DNA of 33,537 nucleotides, from NCBI GenBank assembly GCA_014879835.1, contig JACSRJ010000228.1:1-33537 (forward strand), given 5' to 3'. Below are positions 32,745 to 33,537 of the stretch, piece by piece. Source of the stretch: Anaerolinea sp. GTDB lineage: Bacteria > Chloroflexota > Anaerolineae > Aggregatilineales > UBA2796. The position numbers and the translations under genes were made by a program. The notes beneath the pieces are model-generated. The model saw only the letters and a list, made by a program, of their open reading frames with translations, did no database searches and was not told where the DNA came from. Each line of letters starts with the position of its first letter. Position 1 is the first letter of the stretch.

Positions 32745-33537
32745 CTATACCCCCGGCTGATCGATCACCCCTTGCACAGTTTCGGTGATGATTCGATCCA
32801 CCACCAGATGAAGGGCTTCTTCGTTGGTACAGCCATCGTCGAGCGCTTGATAGTAGGTGGCCAACTGGCGATCCGCACTGGTGCCGTTTTTGAGGATAGT
32901 ACGCACATATTCACATTCGGCGCGGGTGCCCAGCTCATCAACTACATCATCGATCAGTTCGAGGATTTCTTCCCACAACTGGGTGAGAGGCACAGCTTTT
33001 TCGATCCCAAAATCAACCAGTTCGCCTTCGATCCCATAACGGGAGGCACGCCACTTGTTTTCACGGATGAACTCGGTGCGATACAAACGCCATGACTGGT
33101 TGTTGGCGCGCAATTTGAGCAGTTTGGCTGTGAGTGCCTGAACCACCGAGGCTACACAGATCGCCTCATCAACGGTGGTGCAGACGTCCGCCGCCCGAAC
33201 CTCAAGGGTGCCAAAGCGTGGGCTGGGGCGAACATCCCACCACAAGCGCGAAGGGTCTTTGCCCCCACCTTTTGCCAAAGAGCCAACTTTGGCAAAGACT
33301 TCGACCATATGGTCATATTCTTGATAGCTGGAAAAGACAGGAGGGATACCGGTGCGGGGCAAATTCTCAAAGATCACGGCCCGATAACTTTTCAGCCCCG
33401 TATTGCGCCCATGCCAAAAAGGAGAACTGGTTGAGATCGAGAGCACATGGGGCAAAAAATAGCGAAGTTGATTCATGATGTCGATGGTCAGTTCGTGGGC
33501 CGCATCATCGGTGCCAAAACCCATATGAATATGCATC
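32745..33537 (-). CDS. Carboxylate-amine ligase, YbdK/GCS2 family (5' end outside the window)
   Basis: The last ~264 codons of a GCS2-type ATP-grasp-related ligase (YbdK/EgtA family), which joins a carboxylate, usually glutamate, to an amine such as cysteine. The visible part begins MHIHMGFGTDDAAHE, the family HxH(V/M)G motif after the missing N-terminus. It continues with NQLRYFLPHVLSISTSSPFW, GRNTGLKSYRAVIFENLPRT, a WWDVRPSPRFGTLEVRAAD strand and a helical C-terminus ending QGVIDQPGV. About 110 residues are likely missing. A role in glutathione-like thiol synthesis is possible but YbdK homologues often have unknown substrates. Confidence 0.82.
   Translation of the reverse strand, partial: MHIHMGFGTDDAAHELTIDIMNQLRYFLPHVLSISTSSPFWHGRNTGLKSYRAVIFENLPRTGIPPVFSSYQEYDHMVEVFAKVGSLAKGGGKDPSRLWWDVRPSPRFGTLEVRAADVCTTVDEAICVASVVQALTAKLLKLRANNQSWRLYRTEFIRENKWRASRYGIEGELVDFGIEKAVPLTQLWEEILELIDDVVDELGTRAECEYVRTILKNGTSADRQLATYYQALDDGCTNEEALHLVVDRIITETVQGVIDQPGV

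Noticed and set aside
1-33537. CRISPR arrays, insertion sequences, prophage, integrase or toxin-antitoxin pairs
   Set aside because: No regularly spaced repeats, transposase or integrase motifs, or target-site duplications seen on either strand.

Overview
This 33.5 kb window is a chromosomal segment of a bacterium that I place, by inference, in the Chloroflexota (Anaerolineae-like). The reasons are a GC-leaning genome, frequent TTG and GTG starts, a TPTP-rich linker in an SH3-type lipoprotein, a PII-like gene next to a CPA-type antiporter, a citramalate route to isoleucine, and dispersed GC-rich palindromes. There are no rRNA or tRNA genes, no CRISPR array, no phage genes and no transposase. 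Most of the window is core metabolism and envelope genes in short operons.

Layout from left to right. (1) The left edge holds the first 52 codons of a secreted protein on the minus strand. It faces a GT4 glycosyltransferase and a GT9 (heptosyltransferase-type) gene on the plus strand. (2) 2.7-8.0 kb is a peptide/nickel-type ABC importer cluster (two ATPases, OppC-like permease, lipoprotein with two SH3-like repeats, OppB-like permease) with a good promoter in front and no substrate-binding protein. (3) 8.0-11.9 kb has a TSUP permease, a multi-membrane-span glycosyltransferase and a propionyl-CoA-carboxylase-type beta subunit. (4) 11.9-19.9 kb, minus strand, is a branched-chain amino acid cluster read as small acidic ORF - ilvE - ilvB - ilvN - [terminator-like hairpin] - ilvC - leuA - cimA. 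(5) 19.96-22.0 kb, minus strand, is a CPA2-type antiporter with a PII-like protein immediately downstream, followed by a small membrane peptide. (6) 22.1-24.1 kb, minus strand, has an MDR oxidoreductase and a methyltransferase separated by a repeat-rich spacer. (7) 24.5-29.8 kb, plus strand, has a receiver-histidine kinase protein, PspA/IM30, cytidylate kinase, and an MBOAT plus SGNH pair likely to O-acylate an envelope glycan. (8) 29.9-31.1 kb, minus strand, is an RpoD-type sigma factor with a 5'-terminal hairpin leader. (9) The right end has a WD40-like beta-propeller protein (plus) and the 3' part of a YbdK/GCS2 carboxylate-amine ligase (minus, cut by the window edge).

How the parts work together. 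CimA (pyruvate to citramalate), LeuA, IlvBN, IlvC and IlvE cover the isoleucine, valine and leucine routes, except for IlvD and LeuBCD, which are not in the window. The antiporter and PII-like gene look like a transporter with its own soluble sensor. PspA and the receiver-kinase sit together and may be an envelope stress unit. Points most worth a second look are the disulfide-spaced SH3 lipoprotein inside the importer operon, the antiporter/PII-like/small membrane protein unit with paired TTGATCAA palindromes, the over-representation of GATC, a 42-nt repeat present twice, and the terminator-like hairpin inside the ilv cluster.
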